From Leclercia sp. S52 (GTDB lineage Bacteria; Pseudomonadota; Gammaproteobacteria; Enterobacterales; Enterobacteriaceae), in NCBI RefSeq assembly GCF_039727615.1, contig NZ_CP152474.1, positions 3,906,001-3,970,000 on the forward strand: a stretch of DNA of 64,000 nt, read 5' to 3'. Position 1 is the stretch's first letter, and each line of letters opens with the position of its first letter. Below are positions 41,065 to 50,159 of this stretch, piece after piece. A program made the position numbers and the translations under genes. The notes beneath the pieces are model-generated. The model ran no database searches. It saw nothing but the letters and a program-made list of their open reading frames with translations, and was not told the DNA's origin.

Positions 41065-41202
41065 GGCGGCAGTGTGCCGTGAGAAAAAAAACCATTCGAG
41101 GGGCAGATGGGCAGATTACGAGGCGGTTTCAGCACTTTTTGAGGAATTACAGCGCGTTGCAATCTGCGCGGACGCAGGCTCGCAAAACTATCATGCAGGC
41201 AT

Positions 41203-41230
41203 AAAAAAACCGGCGCGAAGGGCGCCGGTT
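41203..41230 (-). terminator. Intrinsic terminator after thyA
   Basis: AACCGGCG/CGCCGGTT stem (41208-41230) followed in the minus direction by seven T (41203-41209). Separates the lgt-thyA transcript from ppdA. Confidence 0.85.
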
Positions 41231-41247
41231 ATGTCAGGATTGCAGCA

Positions 41248-42042
41248 TCAGATGGCTACAGGGGCTTTGATTCCCGGATGCGGGTCGTAACCTTCAATTT
41301 CGAAATCTTCGAAGCGATAGTCGAAAATGGAGTCCGGTTTACGTTTGATCACCAGCTTCGGCAGCGCACGCGGCTCACGGGTCAGCTGCAGGTGGGTCTG
41401 CTCCATATGGTTGCTGTACAGGTGAGTATCCCCACCGGTCCAGACAAAATCACCCACTTCCAGGTCACACTGCTGGGCCATCATATGCACCAGCAGCGCA
41501 TAGCTGGCGATGTTGAACGGCAGACCGAGGAACACGTCGCAGGAGCGCTGGTAGAGCTGGCAGGAGAGCTTGCCATCCGCCACGTAGAACTGGAAAAACG
41601 CGTGGCACGGGGCCAGCGCCATCTTGTCCAGTTCGCCCACGTTCCAGGCCGACACGATGATACGGCGCGAGTCTGGATCGTTTTTCAGCTGGTTCACCAC
41701 GGTGGTGATCTGGTCAATATGGCGACCATCCGGCGTTGGCCAGGCGCGCCACTGCTTGCCGTAGACCGGGCCCAGATCGCCGTTTTCATCCGCCCATTCG
41801 TCCCAGATAGAGACGTTGTTTTCACGCAGATAAGCGATATTGGTGTCGCCCTGCAGGAACCAGAGCAGTTCATGAATGATTGAGCGTAAATGGCAGCGCT
41901 TGGTCGTCACCAGCGGAAAGCCTTCCTGCAGGTTGAAGCGCATCTGGTGGCCAAAAATGGAGATCGTACCGGTGCCGGTGCGATCGTTCTTTGGCGTGCC
42001 CTCATCGAGCACTTTTTGCATCAGTTCAAGATACTGTTTCAT
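41248..42042 (-). CDS. thyA: Thymidylate synthase
   Basis: Makes dTMP from dUMP with methylene-tetrahydrofolate. The protein is 264 aa, identical in length to E. coli. The catalytic Cys is in [12 protein letters not shown]; folate and dUMP contacts occur in [38 protein letters not shown] and HLYSNHMEQ. Begins 6 bp after the lgt stop on the same strand, so co-transcription and coupling are likely; CAGGAG at the lgt end is its ribosome-binding site. Confidence 0.97.
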   Translation of the reverse strand: MKQYLELMQKVLDEGTPKNDRTGTGTISIFGHQMRFNLQEGFPLVTTKRCHLRSIIHELLWFLQGDTNIAYLRENNVSIWDEWADENGDLGPVYGKQWRAWPTPDGRHIDQITTVVNQLKNDPDSRRIIVSAWNVGELDKMALAPCHAFFQFYVADGKLSCQLYQRSCDVFLGLPFNIASYALLVHMMAQQCDLEVGDFVWTGGDTHLYSNHMEQTHLQLTREPRALPKLVIKRKPDSIFDYRFEDFEIEGYDPHPGIKAPVAI

Positions 42043-42048
42043 GATTCC

Positions 42049-42921
42049 TCAGGAGACCTGTTGCTGTGGACGGCGGTACGCCCAGACCATCATCGCGATA
42101 CCTGCGACAATCATCGGAATGGAGAGGATCTGCCCCATGCTGATGTACTGGACCCACGTCCCGGTAAACTGCGCATCTGGCTGACGGAAGAACTCAACGA
42201 TGATGCGGAACGCGCCATAACCGATCAGGAACAGGCCCGATACGGAGCCCGTCGGACGCGGTTTACGGATGAACAGGTTCAGAATGATAAACAGCACCAC
42301 GCCTTCCAGCGCCATTTCATACAGCTGGGACATATGGCGCGGCAGCACGCCGTAGGTGTCGAAAATCGACTGCCACTCCGGATGCGACGGCAGCAGCGCG
42401 ATATCTTCGGCACGCGACTGCGGGAACAGCATGGTAAAGGAGACGCTCGGATCGACGCGGCCCCACAGCTCGCCGTTAATGAAGTTACCGAGACGACCTG
42501 CGCCCAGCCCAAACGGGATCAATGGGGCAATGAAGTCAGCCACCTGGAAGAAGCTGCGTTTGGTACGTTTGGCGAAGATGACCATTACCAGGATGACGCC
42601 GATCAGGCCACCGTGGAAGGACATGCCGCCATCCCAGACGCGGAACAGGTAGAGCGGATCGGCCAGGAAGACCGGGAAGTTATAGAACAGCACATAGCCG
42701 ATACGTCCACCGAGGAAAACGCCGAGGAAACCGGCATACAGCAGGTTTTCCACTTCGTCTTTGGTCCAGCCGCTGCCAGGGCGTTTGGCACGACGGCCAG
42801 CCAGCCACATGGCAAAGACGAAACCGACCAGATACATCAGACCGTACCAGTGAAGCGCAACGGGTCCTACTGAGAAAATGACCGGATCAAACTCCGGAAA
42901 ATGCAGATAGCCACTGTTCAT
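42049..42921 (-). CDS. lgt: Prolipoprotein diacylglyceryl transferase
   Basis: Integral inner-membrane enzyme that attaches diacylglycerol to the lipobox cysteine of prolipoproteins, including YgdI, YgdR and MltA encoded in this window. The protein is 290 aa with seven hydrophobic segments. Conserved Lgt signature [14 protein letters not shown] with the essential Arg, and the essential His-Gly region FHGGLIGV. Upstream of thyA in the same order as E. coli. Confidence 0.96.
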   Translation of the reverse strand: MNSGYLHFPEFDPVIFSVGPVALHWYGLMYLVGFVFAMWLAGRRAKRPGSGWTKDEVENLLYAGFLGVFLGGRIGYVLFYNFPVFLADPLYLFRVWDGGMSFHGGLIGVILVMVIFAKRTKRSFFQVADFIAPLIPFGLGAGRLGNFINGELWGRVDPSVSFTMLFPQSRAEDIALLPSHPEWQSIFDTYGVLPRHMSQLYEMALEGVVLFIILNLFIRKPRPTGSVSGLFLIGYGAFRIIVEFFRQPDAQFTGTWVQYISMGQILSIPMIVAGIAMMVWAYRRPQQQVS

Positions 42922-43080
42922 CTGTCACCACAAGATGTTGTTATTCCGCTGAAAGTGGACAGCGGCAGAGATGCGCGCAAAGGATTACCCTGCGCTCCAA
43001 AGTTGCGAATCATAGCACAAGCAAGCGTGGAGGTTGCGCCCGAGATGTAAAAGATGTGTATAGAGACTTCGCGCAGTTTG

Positions 43081-43105
43081 TATCCCTCCCCGGGGGGAAG
43101 GGATA
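43081..43105 (-). repeat. Inverted repeat after ptsP
   Basis: TATCCCTCCCC/GGGGGGAAGGGATA, an imperfect stem 9 bp past the ptsP stop, without a T-run. Possible 3'-end stabiliser between ptsP and lgt. Confidence 0.45.
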
Positions 43106-43113
43106 TCTGATGC

Positions 43114-45360
43114 TTAACGCCCGCCGCGGATCAGGCCACCCATGCCGCGACGCTCCATAAAGGCCGCTACCTGATGACGCACTTCCGTTGCCAGCTGTGC
43201 TTCAAGGCTGCGTTTCGCCAGCAGCTGTGCATCTTCGAAGTCGATATGGCGCAGGAGATACTTCACGCGGGCGACGGAGCGCCCGTTCATGGATAAATGA
43301 CGGAAGCCGAGGCCAATCAGGATCGCCACACACATTGAGTCACCAGCCATCTCGCCGCACAAACGCAGATCGAGCCCCTGCTCTTGTGCCTCGCGGGCAA
43401 TCATCGCCAGCGCACGCAGCATCGCGGGATGCAGGCTGTCGTAGAGGCTCGCCACCCGTGTATTGTTGCGATCCACCGCCAGCATGTACTGAGTCAGATC
43501 GTTGGTGCCCACCGAAATGAAATCGACGCGGCTCGCCAGCTGCGGCAGCATAAAGACCATCGAGGGAACTTCGAGCATCACCCCAATGCGCGGTTTAGGG
43601 ATTTCGTAGCCGATCATCTCTTCGACTTCCCGTCCGGCGCGTTCGATCAGACGACGGGCTTCATCGATCTCGTCAATGCTGGTGACCATCGGCAGCAAAA
43701 TGCTGAGGTTGCCGGTCGCGGCATTGGCGCGCAGCATGGCGCGCACCTGGATCAGGAAGATCTCCGGCTGATCGAGGGTAATGCGGATCCCACGCCAGCC
43801 CAGGCAGGGGTTCTCTTCGCTGATCGGCATATACGGCAGTTGCTTATCCGCGCCAACGTCGAGGGTGCGCAAGGTCACCGGTTTGTCGTTGAACATCTGC
43901 AGCATGCCCTGATACTGCGCGACCTGCTCCTCCTCAGAGGGGAAGCCGCTTTGCAGCATAAACGGGATTTCTGTGCGATAGAGACCGATGCCATCAATGC
44001 GGCTGCCGAGCTTCTCTTCGTGCTCCGGGCTTAACCCGGCATTGAGCATCACTTTGATTCGCTCACCGCTTTTCAGCGCGGCAGGTTGATTAACATCATC
44101 TTCGGCGAGACGGCTAAGCTCGTTCTCTTCGCTGATAAGCTTTTGATATTCCTGCAGCAGCACCGGCTCAGGATCGACCAGCAGCTCGCCGCGATAGCCG
44201 TCGACCACCAGCGTGCGTCGGTGCAGCGCCGAAGGCTGAATATCCGCGCCCATCACCGTCGGGATCCCCAGCGCGCGCACCATAATGGCGGCGTGGGAGT
44301 TGGCGGCACCATCACGCACTACGATCCCGGCAAGGCGGTCCTGCGGCAGTTCCGCGAGGGTGGTAGCGGAGAGTTCATCCGCCACCAGCACAAAGCGCGG
44401 CGGCCAGGTATTGGCACCCTGAATGGTGTCATCAAGATGGAACAGCAGGCGCTGGCCTAAGGTGCGCAGATCCCCGGCACGCTCTTTCAGATAGCCGTCG
44501 GTTAAGGCGGCGAACTGCTCGGCGAATTTTTCGACGATCTTTTTGACCGCCCACTCTGCGACAGAACCGTTGTCGACTTCGTCAAACAGCTCCCGGCGCA
44601 GTCGCGCATCGGACAGCAGGTGGGAATAAAGATCGAAGATCGCCGCCGTCTCTTTCTGTGCCCCGGCGGCAAAACGCTTGCTGTAGCGGCGAAACTCGTT
44701 GGCGGCCTCTTCCAGCGCGCCGGTGAGACGTTCGCGCTCAAGGGCAGTGTCCAGCGTTGAGGCTTCGTAAACCTGCTCCATTAACGGCAGCGTGGCGTCC
44801 ATCCAGCCTTCTGCAATCGCGACGCCCGGCGAGGCCGGTAAGGCGCGAATGCGCGTCTGCCGGTACTGACCAAACAGCGCCGCCAGCTGAGACTGTGAGA
44901 GGATAGCCGCCATTTGCGTGGCCAGCGTAACGAGGAACGACTCTTCGCTTTCATCGTACTGGCGCAGCTCACGCTGCTGTACCACCAGCACGCCAAGGAG
45001 CTGACGACGCTGGATAATGGGTACGCCGAGGAAGGCGCGGAAGCGCTCCTCTTTTACGGAGGGGATGTATTTAAAGCTGGGGTGTTTCTGCGCATCGGCA
45101 AGGTTGATGGGTTCTGCCAGTCGCCCGACCAGACCCACTACGCCTTCATCAAATGCCAGCGCAACGGTACGACCACGCGGTTTTTTTAATCCGCGCGTGG
45201 CCATAAGGTAGTAACACCTGCGGTCGTGGTCGGCCAGATAGACCGAACATACCTCGGTTTCCATCGCAAGGCAGATATCCGTGACCAGAATATCCAGCGC
45301 CTCGTTGAGCCGTGGGGCACTGGCCACCTTCTCGACTATTTCGCGCAGGCGGGTGAGCAT
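43114..45360 (-). CDS. ptsP: PTS-Ntr phosphoenolpyruvate phosphotransferase EI-Ntr
   Basis: First component of the nitrogen-related PTS, passing phosphate from PEP to NPr. The protein is 748 aa: N-terminal GAF domain (about 1-170; senses glutamine/oxoglutarate in E. coli), then the EI region with the phospho-histidine motif GAANSHAAIMVRALG and the PEP-binding barrel (GIGLYRTEIPFM, LRTLDVGADKQLPY, NPCLGWRGIRI, VGTNDLTQYMLAVDRNN, LRLCGEMAGD). Follows rppH on the same strand with a 12-bp gap. Confidence 0.96.
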   Translation of the reverse strand: MLTRLREIVEKVASAPRLNEALDILVTDICLAMETEVCSVYLADHDRRCYYLMATRGLKKPRGRTVALAFDEGVVGLVGRLAEPINLADAQKHPSFKYIPSVKEERFRAFLGVPIIQRRQLLGVLVVQQRELRQYDESEESFLVTLATQMAAILSQSQLAALFGQYRQTRIRALPASPGVAIAEGWMDATLPLMEQVYEASTLDTALERERLTGALEEAANEFRRYSKRFAAGAQKETAAIFDLYSHLLSDARLRRELFDEVDNGSVAEWAVKKIVEKFAEQFAALTDGYLKERAGDLRTLGQRLLFHLDDTIQGANTWPPRFVLVADELSATTLAELPQDRLAGIVVRDGAANSHAAIMVRALGIPTVMGADIQPSALHRRTLVVDGYRGELLVDPEPVLLQEYQKLISEENELSRLAEDDVNQPAALKSGERIKVMLNAGLSPEHEEKLGSRIDGIGLYRTEIPFMLQSGFPSEEEQVAQYQGMLQMFNDKPVTLRTLDVGADKQLPYMPISEENPCLGWRGIRITLDQPEIFLIQVRAMLRANAATGNLSILLPMVTSIDEIDEARRLIERAGREVEEMIGYEIPKPRIGVMLEVPSMVFMLPQLASRVDFISVGTNDLTQYMLAVDRNNTRVASLYDSLHPAMLRALAMIAREAQEQGLDLRLCGEMAGDSMCVAILIGLGFRHLSMNGRSVARVKYLLRHIDFEDAQLLAKRSLEAQLATEVRHQVAAFMERRGMGGLIRGGR

Positions 45361-45372
45361 AATGTGCGTAGC

Positions 45373-45903
45373 TTAACCTCTTTTACGTCGCCAGGCAGGT
45401 GCGCTCTGCGGCTTAGGAGGGGTCTCCTGAAGCATCATCACAGCACTTGCAAACTCTTTCATCACCCTACGGTAAACGTCGCGCTTAAACGACACGACCT
45501 GACGAACGGGATACCAGTAGCTGACCCAGCGCCAGCCATCAAATTCGGGCGTGCTGCTGGTTTGCATATTGATATCCGCATCGCTGCTCACCAATTGCAG
45601 AAGAAACCATTTCTGTTTCTGGCCGATACATACCGGCTTTGTGTCCCAACGCACCAAACGCTTCGGTAACTTGTAACGCAACCAGTTGCGGGTCGAAGCC
45701 AGAATGCGAACATCCTTGCGGCTTAAGCCAACTTCTTCGAACAGCTCCCGATACATCGCTTGCTCTGCGGACTCTCCAGGATTGATCCCCCCTTGGGGAA
45801 ATTGCCAGGAGTGCTGACCATATCGCCGGGCCCACATAACCTGACCCTGGCGATTACAAATTACGATACCTACATTCGGGCGGTAGCCATCGTCATCAAT
45901 CAC
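45373..45903 (-). CDS. rppH: RNA pyrophosphohydrolase
   Basis: Nudix hydrolase that removes pyrophosphate from mRNA 5' ends to start decay. The protein is 176 aa. Start is GTG at 45901-45903 ([14 protein letters not shown]), as in E. coli. Nudix box [23 protein letters not shown] begins near residue 38. Notably this gene contains an intact 6-base G run on its coding strand (FPQGGIN), unlike the expanded runs in recBCD. Confidence 0.96.
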   Translation of the reverse strand: MIDDDGYRPNVGIVICNRQGQVMWARRYGQHSWQFPQGGINPGESAEQAMYRELFEEVGLSRKDVRILASTRNWLRYKLPKRLVRWDTKPVCIGQKQKWFLLQLVSSDADINMQTSSTPEFDGWRWVSYWYPVRQVVSFKRDVYRRVMKEFASAVMMLQETPPKPQSAPAWRRKRG

Positions 45904-46072
45904 CGGACTACCCCAAACTAAACCTTATATATAAATGATTGTTTCACACTCCAGTGAGACGGTAAACCACTCTCTTTCTGGCCTGGCGCCTAATAACATT
46001 TGAATAACTCACAATTATCAGCGGAGTTATAAACAGATGACCGGTCTGAAAGGCAATTTTATTCACTTTTTC

Positions 46073-46081
46073 TGTGGATAG
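46073..46081 (-). promoter_or_regulatory. DnaA box, one mismatch
   Basis: TGTGGATAG on the plus strand is CTATCCACA on the minus strand, one base from the consensus TTATCCACA. First of three boxes in the rppH-mutH gap. Confidence 0.6.
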
Positions 46082-46269
46082 AGTTGTGAAGAAGTGTGGA
46101 ATTACCGATGGACAACCCAGATCACTCTGAATATTACAGAGATAAGTCATTTTTACAAATCACTATAATTCATAGAGTTAAATTGTGAATTACCTGAATT
46201 ACACAGCGTTATGTGATACAGGTCACCTTTAAGATCTTCGCGCTGATGAAAGATCGAACAACGTCGGTT

Positions 46270-46278
46270 TTATCCACA
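46270..46278 (+). promoter_or_regulatory. DnaA box, perfect
   Basis: TTATCCACA, exact consensus, plus orientation. The gap 45904-46587 has no gene besides these sites and is AT-rich; it must also hold the rppH and mutH promoters. Confidence 0.8.
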
Positions 46279-46388
46279 GATTGTGCCAATAAGTTAGGCA
46301 CATTTTGTCTGATTTTTCGATTTTCGTCCCACGTCAAGGCTGTAAATGGAAACAGTAGTGGGGGTTATTCCCAGTTATCCCATTTTTC

Positions 46389-46397
46389 TGTGGATAA
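46389..46397 (-). promoter_or_regulatory. DnaA box, perfect
   Basis: TGTGGATAA is an exact consensus box on the minus strand, facing the box at 46270. The E. coli mutH region is one of the chromosomal sites reported to bind DnaA strongly, so the cluster is probably conserved. Confidence 0.8.
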
Positions 46398-46587
46398 CAG
46401 GGTGTAAGATCCTGTTTATTGTCAGTGACCAGATTTGAACAACCGGGATATCCCCTTTAGCGAAACGGAATTTCAGGTGATAAAAACGTTGATAAATCAT
46501 CGACCTGGCATCAGCAAAAAGAAAAAGATAAACTCACTGCGTGCAGTGGAAAATTGCTGTTCACTTTTTAACCAGAAGGCAACATTC

Positions 46588-47280
46588 ATGCTTCCCCTCG
46601 TCCCCCTGTCCTCTCCCCCCGCAACGGAAGCGGCATTACTACAGCAAGCGCAACGCCTGGCGGGATACTCGCTGGGAGAACTCGCTGCCCTGGCCGGTTT
46701 GCCCATTCCGCCCGATCTTAAGCGTGATAAGGGATGGACGGGCGTTCTGCTGGAGCTGTGGCTGGGAGCCAGCGCAGGCAGCAAACCTGAACAGGATTTT
46801 GCCGCGCTGGGGGTTGAGCTGAAGACTATCCCGATCGACAGTCTGGGCCGCCCGCTGGAGACCACCTTTGTCTGCGTGGCACCGTTAACTGGCAATACCG
46901 GGATCACCTGGGAGAGCAGCCACGTGCGGCATAAGCTAAAGCGCGTGCTGTGGATCCCGGTGGAAGGAGATCGCGCGATCCCGCTGGCGGCACGGCGCGT
47001 CGGTGCGCCTTTGATCTGGAGCCCAAATGAAGAAGAAGATCGTCAGCTACGGCTGGACTGGGAAGAGCTGATGGACATGATCGTGCTGGGTCAGGTTGAG
47101 CGTATCACCGCCCGTCACGGCGAAGTGCTCCAGCTGCGGCCCAAAGCGGCAAACAGCAAAGCTCTCACCGAGGCCATCGGCGCACGCGGCGAACCGATCC
47201 TCACCCTGCCCCGCGGCTTCTATTTGAAAAAGAACTTCACGGGTGCACTGTTAGCACGTCACTTTCTGCTGAATACCTGA
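46588..47280 (+). CDS. mutH: DNA mismatch repair endonuclease MutH
   Basis: Nicks the unmethylated strand at hemimethylated GATC in methyl-directed mismatch repair. Start chosen at [20 protein letters not shown] (ATG at 46588, after AGAAGG) by alignment; the frame is open further left but has no counterpart in the family. The protein is 230 aa. The catalytic triad Asp70, Glu77 and Lys79 is present in [11 protein letters not shown]. The gene looks fully functional, so loss of MutH does not explain the homopolymer insertions elsewhere in the window. Confidence 0.95.
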   Translation: MLPLVPLSSPPATEAALLQQAQRLAGYSLGELAALAGLPIPPDLKRDKGWTGVLLELWLGASAGSKPEQDFAALGVELKTIPIDSLGRPLETTFVCVAPLTGNTGITWESSHVRHKLKRVLWIPVEGDRAIPLAARRVGAPLIWSPNEEEDRQLRLDWEELMDMIVLGQVERITARHGEVLQLRPKAANSKALTEAIGARGEPILTLPRGFYLKKNFTGALLARHFLLNT

Positions 47281-47409
47281 TTTTTTGGCCAGAATTATGC
47301 CGTTTATCACATATTTGCCTGTTTTTTCAGATTTCACCGCTTTGTGAAAACCATTGCCCGGGTTATTACTACAATAAGATGTGATACGAGCCAGGTGGAG
47401 GTAATAAGA

Positions 47410-47628
47410 ATGAAAAAATGGGCAGTGATAATCTCGGCTGTTGGTTTAGCGTTTGCCGTTTCAGGTTGTAGCAGCGATTACGTCATGGCGACGAAAGATG
47501 GTCGCATGATCCTGACCGACGGCAAACCCGAAGTCGACGATGATACCGGTCTGGTCAGCTACCGCGATCAGCAGGGTAATAATATGCAGATTAACCGCGA
47601 CGACGTTTCGCAGATTATCGAAAGATAG
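47410..47628 (+). CDS. ygdR: YgdR, small YgdI/YgdR-family lipoprotein
   Basis: 72-residue lipoprotein. Start at [20 protein letters not shown] (ATG at 47410), preceded by AGGTGGAGGTAATAAGA. Lipobox VSGC, Cys20. The mature DUF903 domain ([18 protein letters not shown], then [16 protein letters not shown]) is closely related to YgdI at 19638. In E. coli the TerC-family gene ygdQ lies between mutH and ygdR; here only 129 bp separate them and ygdQ is missing. Confidence 0.94.
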   Translation: MKKWAVIISAVGLAFAVSGCSSDYVMATKDGRMILTDGKPEVDDDTGLVSYRDQQGNNMQINRDDVSQIIER

Positions 47629-47755
47629 TATTGAAGGTCAGCAGCTTGCTGGCCTTTTGATTTTCTCTTCCCGTTTTGCTTCCCTTCTGTCATGTTTATA
47701 GTCCCTTGTCGGGAGTTTCCTGACGCGTTTAACATGTCTACTAAGGAAGCCGGCT

Positions 47756-48796
47756 ATGCATTATCACCGTATCCCCCATAGCGCTCTTGAGATAAGCCAA
47801 CTGGGGTTGGGCACGATGACATTTGGTGAACAAAATAGCGAAGCCGATGCCCATGCACAACTCGATTACGCCGTCAGCCAGGGTATTAACCTGATTGACG
47901 TCGCTGAAATGTACCCGGTTCCGCCACGTCCGGAAACCCAGGGTTTAACCGAAACCTACGTCGGCAACTGGCTGGCAAAACGCGGTAACCGCGAGAAGCT
48001 GGTTGTTGCCTCCAAGGTCAGCGGCCCGTCGCGCAATAATGACAGCGGCATTCGCCCGAATCAGATCCTCGATCGTAAGAATATCCGCGCGGCGCTGGAC
48101 GCCAGCCTGACGCGTTTGCAGACCGATTACCTCGACCTTTATCAGGTTCACTGGCCTCAGCGCCCGACCAACTGCTTCGGCAAGCTCGGCTACAGCTGGA
48201 GCGACAGCGCACCGGTCGTCACGCTGCTGGAAACTCTGGAAGCCTTAACCGAGTGCCAGCGCGCGGGGAAAATCCGCTACATCGGCGTCTCTAACGAAAC
48301 GGCCTTCGGCGTGATGCGCTATCTGCATCTGGCGGATAAGCACGACCTGCCGCGCATCGTCACCATCCAGAACCCCTACAGCCTGCTGAATCGCAGCTAT
48401 GAAGTGGGTCTGGCGGAGGTGAGCCAGTATGAAGGCGTTGAGTTGCTGGCATACTCCTGCCTCGGCTTCGGCACGCTGACCGGGAAGTATCTCAACGGTG
48501 CAAAACCGGCGGGGGCACGTAATACGCTGTTCAGCCGCTTTACCCGTTACAGCGGCGAGCAGACGCAGAAAGCGGTAGCGGCCTATGTGGATATCGCCCG
48601 ACGTCACGGGCTCGATCCGGCACAGATGGCACTGGCCTTTGTGCGTCGTCAGCCGTTTGTTGCCAGCACCCTGCTGGGCGCAACCACCCTGGAGCAGCTG
48701 AAAACTAATATCGAAAGCTTCCAGCTGGAGTTGAGTGAAGAGGTTTTAGCGGAGATTGAAGCGGTGCATCAGGTGTATACCTACCCGGCACCGTAA
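47756..48796 (+). CDS. tas: Aldo/keto reductase Tas
   Basis: NADP(H)-dependent aldo-keto reductase, 346 aa as in E. coli. AKR residues: catalytic Asp/Tyr in INLIDVAEMYPVPP, Lys in LVVASKVSG, His in LYQVHWPQRP; cofactor-binding GVSNETAFG and the C-terminal STLLGATTLEQLKTNI. The E. coli gene suppresses tyrosine auxotrophy; the natural substrate is not established. Ends before a terminator. Confidence 0.94.
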   Translation: MHYHRIPHSALEISQLGLGTMTFGEQNSEADAHAQLDYAVSQGINLIDVAEMYPVPPRPETQGLTETYVGNWLAKRGNREKLVVASKVSGPSRNNDSGIRPNQILDRKNIRAALDASLTRLQTDYLDLYQVHWPQRPTNCFGKLGYSWSDSAPVVTLLETLEALTECQRAGKIRYIGVSNETAFGVMRYLHLADKHDLPRIVTIQNPYSLLNRSYEVGLAEVSQYEGVELLAYSCLGFGTLTGKYLNGAKPAGARNTLFSRFTRYSGEQTQKAVAAYVDIARRHGLDPAQMALAFVRRQPFVASTLLGATTLEQLKTNIESFQLELSEEVLAEIEAVHQVYTYPAP

Positions 48797-48803
48797 TAAA
48801 AGC

Positions 48804-48830
48804 AAAAAGGCAACGTAAGTTGCCTTTTTT
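48804..48830 (+). terminator. Intrinsic terminator after tas
   Basis: AAAAAGGCAAC, GTAA, GTTGCCTTTTTT: 5' A-run and 3' T-run flank a GGCAAC/GTTGCC stem, so it may work in both directions. Confidence 0.9.
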
Positions 48831-48838
48831 GTGTTTGC

Positions 48839-48872
48839 TCCCTCTCCCCGTGGGAGAGGGCCGGGGTGAGGG
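48839..48872 (+). repeat. CCCTCTCCC-type intergenic palindromic repeat, copy 4
   Basis: CCCTCTCCC, CGT, GGGAGAGGG followed by CCGGGGTGAGGG. The tail differs slightly from the other copies (CCGGGG for TTAGGG). Located between convergent tas and lplT. Confidence 0.75.
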
Positions 48873-48896
48873 CATCAGGCCGCACATCCGCCTGAT

Positions 48897-48930
48897 TGCC
48901 CGGCGGCGCTTCGCTTGCCGGGCCTACAAA
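48897..48930 (+). repeat. REP element
   Basis: TGCCCGGCGGCGCTTCGCTT, then GCCGGGCCTACAAA: same REP pattern as at 16761. It follows repeat copy 4, as the other REP precedes copy 2. Confidence 0.85.
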
Positions 48931-48965
48931 GTCTAGGGCAGAGTGTTCCGCCACCCGAAACCCTA

Positions 48966-50159
48966 TCACCGCCGACGCTGCCACACCCACAGCGCCGCAA
49001 TCGCCAGCGCAAACAGGCCACCAAAGCCAACGCCAATGCCCACCACCGGCACACCCACCTTCACCGCCAGCGAGTAAATCCCGAGCATCAGCAGCATAGC
49101 GGCGTTTTCGCCGAGGTTTTGCACCGCAATCGCATTGCCTGCCCCAACGGTCTGCTTCCCGCGCTCCTGCAGCAGCGCATTCAGCGGCACCACGAAGAAG
49201 CCACCGCAGATCCCCATCAGGAACAGCAGCGCATAGGCCGGTAACAGCGCATGCTGCAGCGCGAAGAGCAGTACCACCACGCCAATCAGGATCCCGGCGG
49301 GCATGCAGCGCGCGACGGTTTGCAGCGTCACCAGCTTCGCCGCCGCACCTGCGCCAAGCACAATCCCCACCGCCACCATGGCGTTAAGGTAGGTTGGCGT
49401 GGCGTTATCGGTAATGCCCAGCGCCGTCGGCACCCACAGCACCAGCAGGAAGCGCAGCGTCACCCCCGCGCCCCAGAACATGCTGGTTCCCAGCAGCGAG
49501 AAGCGGGTTTCGCCGTTTCGCCACAGCACGCGGCAGGCGTTAAAGAAGCTGGCAGTCATCGGGGTAAAGCGCCAGGATTGACCCGGACGGGCCGCCGGCA
49601 GTTTCGGGATAAACAGGTTGGCGATCACTGCCCCGGCATACATCACCGCGCAGATCCCCAGCGCCGCCAGCACGTGCCAGTCCGCCAGCACGCCGCCTGC
49701 CATCGAGCCCAGCAGGATCGCCGCAATGGTCGAGGCCTCCATCAGCCCGTTGGCTTTAACCAGCTTATCGCCGGTCGTAAGTTCACCGAGGATGCCGTAC
49801 TTGGCCGGGGAGTAGGCAGCTGCCCCGATCCCCACCAGCGTATAGCCAATAAAAGGATTCACGCCAAAGCAGATGCTGGCGGCGCCCAGCAGTTTGAGGC
49901 TGTTGGCGAACATCATCACCCGACCTTTGGCGAAGCTGTCTGCCACCTGACCAACAAAGGGGGCGAAAATGATGTAAGCGCCCACAAACACCATCTGCAG
50001 GATCGGCTGGCTCCAGTCCGGGTAAAACTGGGATTTGAGCAGCGCCAGGGTGGCAAAAAGCAGCGCGTTATCGCCAAAGGCAGAGAGGAACTGCGCGGCG
50101 GTAACCGCCATCATCCCCTTCGACCAGATGGAGGTGTTAGTGGGTACTGACTCACTCAT
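48966..50159 (-). CDS. lplT: Lysophospholipid transporter LplT
   Basis: MFS flippase that brings lysophospholipids across the inner membrane for re-acylation by Aas. Start chosen at [19 protein letters not shown] (ATG ending at 50159), giving 397 aa as in E. coli. About 12 hydrophobic segments; family stretches [38 protein letters not shown] and [15 protein letters not shown]. The start overlaps the end of aas by 8 bp; the two act in sequence. Confidence 0.95.
   Translation of the reverse strand: MSESVPTNTSIWSKGMMAVTAAQFLSAFGDNALLFATLALLKSQFYPDWSQPILQMVFVGAYIIFAPFVGQVADSFAKGRVMMFANSLKLLGAASICFGVNPFIGYTLVGIGAAAYSPAKYGILGELTTGDKLVKANGLMEASTIAAILLGSMAGGVLADWHVLAALGICAVMYAGAVIANLFIPKLPAARPGQSWRFTPMTASFFNACRVLWRNGETRFSLLGTSMFWGAGVTLRFLLVLWVPTALGITDNATPTYLNAMVAVGIVLGAGAAAKLVTLQTVARCMPAGILIGVVVLLFALQHALLPAYALLFLMGICGGFFVVPLNALLQERGKQTVGAGNAIAVQNLGENAAMLLMLGIYSLAVKVGVPVVGIGVGFGGLFALAIAALWVWQRRR

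Noticed and set aside
41890..42873. Plus-strand open frame (327 codons) antisense to lgt and thyA
   Set aside because: Overlaps two conserved genes completely; composition is that of a complement frame.
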